A stretch of 20,924 nt of DNA. Source: an uncultured Lentisphaeria bacterium (GTDB lineage Bacteria; Verrucomicrobiota; Lentisphaeria; JABSQK01; CAJWLW01). Positions 17,307 to 20,924 of the stretch are shown piece after piece (positions within the stretch are counted from its first letter, which is position 1; the number at the start of each line of letters is the position of its first letter). The stretch spans positions 1-20,924 of the forward strand of contig CAJWLW010000055.1 in assembly GCA_913042885.1 (NCBI GenBank), in the 5' to 3' direction. The position numbers and the translations under genes are program-made. Under the pieces are notes generated by a model. It saw nothing but the letters and a program-made list of their open reading frames with translations. It had not been told where the DNA came from and did no database searches.

Positions 17307-20215
17307 GGCATCGCCTCCAGCTTAAGCGCGATCAGGCCCCATGGCTCGATTGTCATAGTCCGTGTCAGGACGCCGCCTGCCCATTCGCCGACCACCTCCT
17401 CGCCTGCCGGTGTCCAGCGCGTCACCTTCAGTTTTCTGTCGGCGCCGATTTCCGCAATCTCATTGAGATCCTGGGTCCAGGTGAAGGCGTGTTCCGTTGC
17501 CTTGTCGTAGTTCAAAAAGAACAGCCCGACCGTCCCGTCGGGGGCCCGCCAGGCGCTGCCTTCAACCGCCTTTACCGGAAAAGCAGGCTCATACTGCCCG
17601 CATGCAGTGCCTGGCAGTATCGGCAGGTTGCCCTCAATCCTGGGGGGCCTGAGCATCTCGCCGTAGCCCAGGTACGGCCTGGCGAACTGGTCGTGACACC
17701 GCAAGAGGTCCCGGTAGTAGAACCCCATATCACCATGCTCTCCGACGGCCAGCCACGGCATTACATTGTTTCTGCCATTCTGGGTTCCCATCATCCACCA
17801 CCGTCCGATGGTCTGCGGCGTGCTGCAGTTTGCTACGCCGCCGAACACCTGCGTGTAGTCATGGTATACTGCGAAGTAAACGGGGGTGTTTGTGTCCACC
17901 CCTCCGGTGTGCACCGTTTCGAGCACATCGATGCACCACTCCGCGGTGTCCTCGGCACAGAGCATCACCTCAGGATTCAGCTTCTTGCATTCTCTGCGCA
18001 CTTCTTCGTACAGCTCGTGCACGCCCTTCGACCAGTAGTCACCGCCGGCGATGGGGTGCCCGTGATCGGTGTTGAAACAATCTTCCGTGTGGTTGGTGAA
18101 GTAGTCAAAATAGACACCGTCAACTCCGTACTTGCCCACCAGTTTCTTCGACAGCTCAACCATTTTCCGGCGCCACAACTTGGTGGCTGGGCACATTGCT
18201 GCGGAGAGATCATGACTGCCTGCATAGGTCACTGGTACAATGCCCTGTTCCATCAGCAGGCCCCCTTTGTGCTCGGCATCTTCCATCCGATAGCTTTCGG
18301 TAGCGGTGTTCCACAGCCACCCGATCACGTAGGGCACGACTCGTATGTTTTTCGCCTGCAGTTCCTGCACCAGCTGTATATACCGCTTCGAACCGATTCT
18401 CGGGGGGAGATAATCGGGATTGGTATCGTGGTCATAGACGTCTGACATCCAGCCGTAATCGTGGCAGATGGCGCTCTCCGGCACATCGAAGAAATTTCTA
18501 TGCAAGTCCTCGACCTCGATATTTCCGCCGTTCTTCAGGCGGTTGTTCGTCCAATACGCCAGCTTGACAAGCCACTGCGGATAATCCGCCCGTTGATAAA
18601 TCGGTCCCTTCCTGCACCAGGGGGCTGTCAAAGCCCATTCCCGGTAAATCCGCGCCGCGTCAAACCAGTCGCCCTGGAACGGTCCCACGACGATATCACC
18701 GGGGCTGCGATACTCGCGCACCAGCGCCTTTGCTCCCCAATTCAGTACCGGATGCGCAATGGAAAAGGCCAGCCTTCCGCTCTCTGCATCCGGTGTCCAG
18801 ATGAAATACTTGCGATTGGCCTGGCCGTCTTCCTCGGCACAGTAGAGTCCCTGTCCATTACCCATGAGCGCCGTGAACTGCATCGCTGCAAGCGGATATT
18901 TGTAGTTCAGTGTCTCGCCCGAAACAAGCGGGGATTTCTTCACTTCCCCCATGGCGTTCGTACTGAGTATCTGGTCGCTCTCACCGCCCTTCGTGAAAGG
19001 CAGGATGCCTGTCAGCACAGGAAACGTCACGGTCATCAACCCTGGTCCCCTGTTCCTCGCCTTGACCTGTATCCTCGACCGTGCCAGGCTCTCGCCGCTT
19101 CGCAGCCGCGTTTCCACCTTGACCCGCACGTCCGCCAAAGGCCAGGTGAACGAGAGCTTCCCTTCCCCTTTCCGCGCCGCGAACTTCACCTTGCACGGCA
19201 TGCCCGCATTCTCATAGGACAGTCGTTCTCCGTCGCTTCTCTTCAGGTCCAACTTCCACAGCGTCGCCTCCGATGCCGCTACCCTCAGGAGTTGTTTCCC
19301 TGATCTCAAATCACGGATTCTCAGGATGCCCCCGCCGTTTTCCGTCCCCGACCACAAGTAAATCACCTGTTCATTGCGCAGGTAGGGGAATCCATCCAGT
19401 ATCCCTGCCTCGACTTTCCCAGAGCGCTTTGCTTTTGCATCGGCCGCTTTGCTCATCAGCTTTGCCAGCGCCTTGTCCGCCATTGTCGGGTTCATGACAA
19501 CGGGCGGTTCTGCAGGGACCGGTTTGCTCACCAGCTCTGGATTGCCGTAGCTCGGCGCGTACGGAAAGGGAGCGACCGGCAGGGGGTCGAGATCCCACAG
19601 TGAAAAGTCGTCGAGCCGAATGATGCCGCCTTTGCCGCCCTTGCCCCTCGCATACGGGTTCACCATCATTCTGTAGAAATCTTCAGGGGTCGTGGTCGCT
19701 TCGGCAGTGAACTCACCGGCGACGTATTTCCACTGGCCGTCGACCGTCATATCGAAATGCAGGTCGAGGCGGTCCTGATTGGTATCGTTTTTCATGTTCC
19801 GGACGATGACGCTTCTGATCGGGCCGTCGGGGTTACCGCCGGCGACGATCTTGTACCAGATGGAGAACCGGTATTTCCCGTCGCCGCGAAGGCCGTACAC
19901 CGGCCGTTTTATCCAGTTAGCGCAGGTGAACGTATCGGTGGTGTCGATTTGCAGCGATCGTTTGCCGGTTGAGTCCGGTCGCGTGTCGTCGCTCGATGAG
20001 TAGACCACCCCGACGGCGCCGGCGCCCTTGCAATGCCACGGCTCCCATCCTGATTCGCCCGTCTCGAAATCGCCGTGGGCGAGCAGCTCGCGCCCGTCGG
20101 CAGCATTGGTCATCGCCAGCAGTGGCATGATCAGGACAACAAGCCACCAGGCGACCGTGATGAATCGCGGCTCATCTTTCAACCGTGCCGATTCTGCTTG
20201 TTTCCCTAATATCAT
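17303..20215 (-). CDS. Large secreted glycosidase-like protein (DUF6259-type barrel) with N-terminal carbohydrate-binding-like domain
   Basis: About 970 residues from the ATG at 20215. A signal anchor or signal peptide (VAWWLVVLIMPLLAMTNA) is followed by a jelly-roll module starting HGDFETGESGWEPW, typical of CBM4/9-like carbohydrate-binding domains (about 40-210). Next come a Pro-rich linker, a beta-sandwich region (about 255-530, TWPLADVRVKVETRLRSGES) and a TIM-barrel-like domain (PQWLVKLAYWTNNR, VDGVYFDYFTN, LNPEVMLCAEDTAEW). D704 in YFDYF and E755 in CAEDTAEW are candidate acid residues. The C-terminal beta domain ends IEPWGLIALKLEAMP. I recall this layout as DUF6259/GH-like proteins of Lentisphaerae and Planctomycetes; specificity is unknown. 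Start choice: GGAG sits 10 bases before the ATG at 20215; a GTG at 20233 and an ATG at 20224 are too close to it. Same operon as its neighbours. Confidence 0.9.
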   Translation of the reverse strand: MILGKQAESARLKDEPRFITVAWWLVVLIMPLLAMTNAADGRELLAHGDFETGESGWEPWHCKGAGAVGVVYSSSDDTRPDSTGKRSLQIDTTDTFTCANWIKRPVYGLRGDGKYRFSIWYKIVAGGNPDGPIRSVIVRNMKNDTNQDRLDLHFDMTVDGQWKYVAGEFTAEATTTPEDFYRMMVNPYARGKGGKGGIIRLDDFSLWDLDPLPVAPFPYAPSYGNPELVSKPVPAEPPVVMNPTMADKALAKLMSKAADAKAKRSGKVEAGILDGFPYLRNEQVIYLWSGTENGGGILRIRDLRSGKQLLRVAASEATLWKLDLKRSDGERLSYENAGMPCKVKFAARKGEGKLSFTWPLADVRVKVETRLRSGESLARSRIQVKARNRGPGLMTVTFPVLTGILPFTKGGESDQILSTNAMGEVKKSPLVSGETLNYKYPLAAMQFTALMGNGQGLYCAEEDGQANRKYFIWTPDAESGRLAFSIAHPVLNWGAKALVREYRSPGDIVVGPFQGDWFDAARIYREWALTAPWCRKGPIYQRADYPQWLVKLAYWTNNRLKNGGNIEVEDLHRNFFDVPESAICHDYGWMSDVYDHDTNPDYLPPRIGSKRYIQLVQELQAKNIRVVPYVIGWLWNTATESYRMEDAEHKGGLLMEQGIVPVTYAGSHDLSAAMCPATKLWRRKMVELSKKLVGKYGVDGVYFDYFTNHTEDCFNTDHGHPIAGGDYWSKGVHELYEEVRRECKKLNPEVMLCAEDTAEWCIDVLETVHTGGVDTNTPVYFAVYHDYTQVFGGVANCSTPQTIGRWWMMGTQNGRNNVMPWLAVGEHGDMGFYYRDLLRCHDQFARPYLGYGEMLRPPRIEGNLPILPGTACGQYEPAFPVKAVEGSAWRAPDGTVGLFFLNYDKATEHAFTWTQDLNEIAEIGADRKLKVTRWTPAGEEVVGEWAGGVLTRTMTIEPWGLIALKLEAMP

Positions 20216-20234
20216 ATTACACATTCTCCACACC

Positions 20235-20924
20235 TCACCGATTGAGGTTGATCACACAGCCCTGGCGCATTGCCTGGTCTGCGGCGTAGGCGATCTCGTG
20301 TCCGTGAATTGAATCCATCAGGTCGGTTGTGGAAGCCGACGGTTGCTCACCGCGAACGACCCGCACGAAATCCTTGACAAGCCGCAGGTCGCCGCCGCCA
20401 TGCATATCCTCACTCACTCCCACCTCAATGGCTTGCTCGGTGTACCCATTGCCCTGGTCGGCATCCGGTTGTCTGACTACAAAACAGCCATCCTCCATGG
20501 TGCCTTGAATTTCTCCTTCCGTACCACGGATATGAATGGTTCGGCAGGCTTTCGCCGTGCCACCAATCATGTCGTGTGTCGCGACAGCCCCGTCATCAAA
20601 TTCAATCATGACCGATTGATGATCGACCACGTCGTTATCACATCGCCAGACACATCGGCCGTGGGGGCTGTCCGTTTTCAGATATTCAATTTTCTGTTCA
20701 TCGGTTGGATCGGCAATATGTTCAATCCCTCGCCACACATGCGTCCCATAGACATCGTTGCCGATGAAGTTTTTCCTGGCGGAGTAGTGACAGTTGGCTT
20801 CAATCTCACAGTCCGCCAGACACCGCGACCCGGAGCCGGGCGGGGCATTTTCCTCCCGGAAATACATCAACGAACCGAAGCTCGAAACGCGTTCAGGCGC
20901 TGCGCCCCGCTTGAACCAGCAGAT
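20235..20924 (-). CDS. Gfo/Idh/MocA-family oxidoreductase, C-terminal part (start beyond the right edge)
   Basis: The frame is open from the right edge to a TGA at 20235-20237: 229 residues of a protein usually about 400 long. It reads ICWFKRGAAPERVSSFGSLM, then YFREENAPPGSGSRCLADCE with the C-x3-C-x6-C spacing (RCLADCEIEANC) common to PVC-bacterial Gfo/Idh/MocA proteins. MHGGGDLRLVKDFVRVVRGE and HEIAYAADQAM are the closing helices. The NAD(P)-binding N-terminal domain and EKP motif lie outside the window. Family members oxidise or epimerise sugars and cyclitols. The next gene begins a few bases after the stop, so the two share a transcript. An enzyme handling the product of the secreted glycosidase is likely (inference). 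Confidence 0.93.
   Translation of the reverse strand: MCWFKRGAAPERVSSFGSLMYFREENAPPGSGSRCLADCEIEANCHYSARKNFIGNDVYGTHVWRGIEHIADPTDEQKIEYLKTDSPHGRCVWRCDNDVVDHQSVMIEFDDGAVATHDMIGGTAKACRTIHIRGTEGEIQGTMEDGCFVVRQPDADQGNGYTEQAIEVGVSEDMHGGGDLRLVKDFVRVVRGEQPSASTTDLMDSIHGHEIAYAADQAMRQGCVINLNR

Overview
The window looks like a chromosomal segment of a PVC-superphylum bacterium, most likely a Lentisphaerota (Victivallis-like) or close relative. The main clue is the prepilin-type protein at 8075-8848, whose N-terminus ([20 protein letters not shown] preceded by Ser rather than Gly) and late FADGH motif are typical of the many type II pseudopilin-like proteins of Lentisphaerae and Planctomycetes. The cargo agrees: a sialate O-acetylesterase, Gfo/Idh/MocA oxidoreductases, a PhyH dioxygenase, an FGE-like protein, a large secreted glycosidase-like protein and an oversized sugar ABC transporter. 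I see no rRNA, tRNA, CRISPR array, integrase or transposase. The lineage call is inference from motifs only.

Layout. (1) 1-4488, minus strand: a tight catabolic operon read as 115-aa unknown protein > PhyH-family dioxygenase > cyclase-family hydrolase > DHDPS/NAL-family aldolase > sialate O-acetylesterase (cut by the left edge). Upstream of it, 4662-5398 is a broken TIM-barrel glycosidase-like gene (frameshift, internal stop, truncated end). (2) 5399-8848, plus strand: a long intergenic region with a good sigma70-type promoter, a secreted modular beta-repeat/collagen-like protein closed by a strong intrinsic terminator, then a pseudopilin-like protein. (3) 8849-14001, minus strand: a possible gene remnant, then a two-gene sugar transporter. 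The first gene (11218-14001) fuses an extracellular solute-binding protein to a MalF-type permease. The second (9274-11214) is a MalG-type permease with a roughly 390-residue insertion carrying about five degenerate copies of a short motif. No ATPase gene is present. (4) 14398-15261, plus strand: an SMP-30/gluconolactonase-like protein, convergent with (5) 15274-20924, minus strand: an operon of Gfo/Idh/MocA oxidoreductase (N-terminus off the right edge) > large secreted glycosidase-like protein > FGE-like (SUMF1) protein > second, divergent Gfo/Idh/MocA-like protein, with junctions that overlap or are a few bases wide.

Together the genes describe a polysaccharide/sugar-derivative forager: extracellular glycan cleavage and de-acetylation, uptake through an unusual tethered-receptor ABC transporter, and intracellular oxidation, lactone hydrolysis and aldol cleavage. 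The most unusual part is the transporter: both subunits are far larger than CUT1 permeases normally are, and the extra parts are predicted to lie outside the membrane or to add membrane helices.
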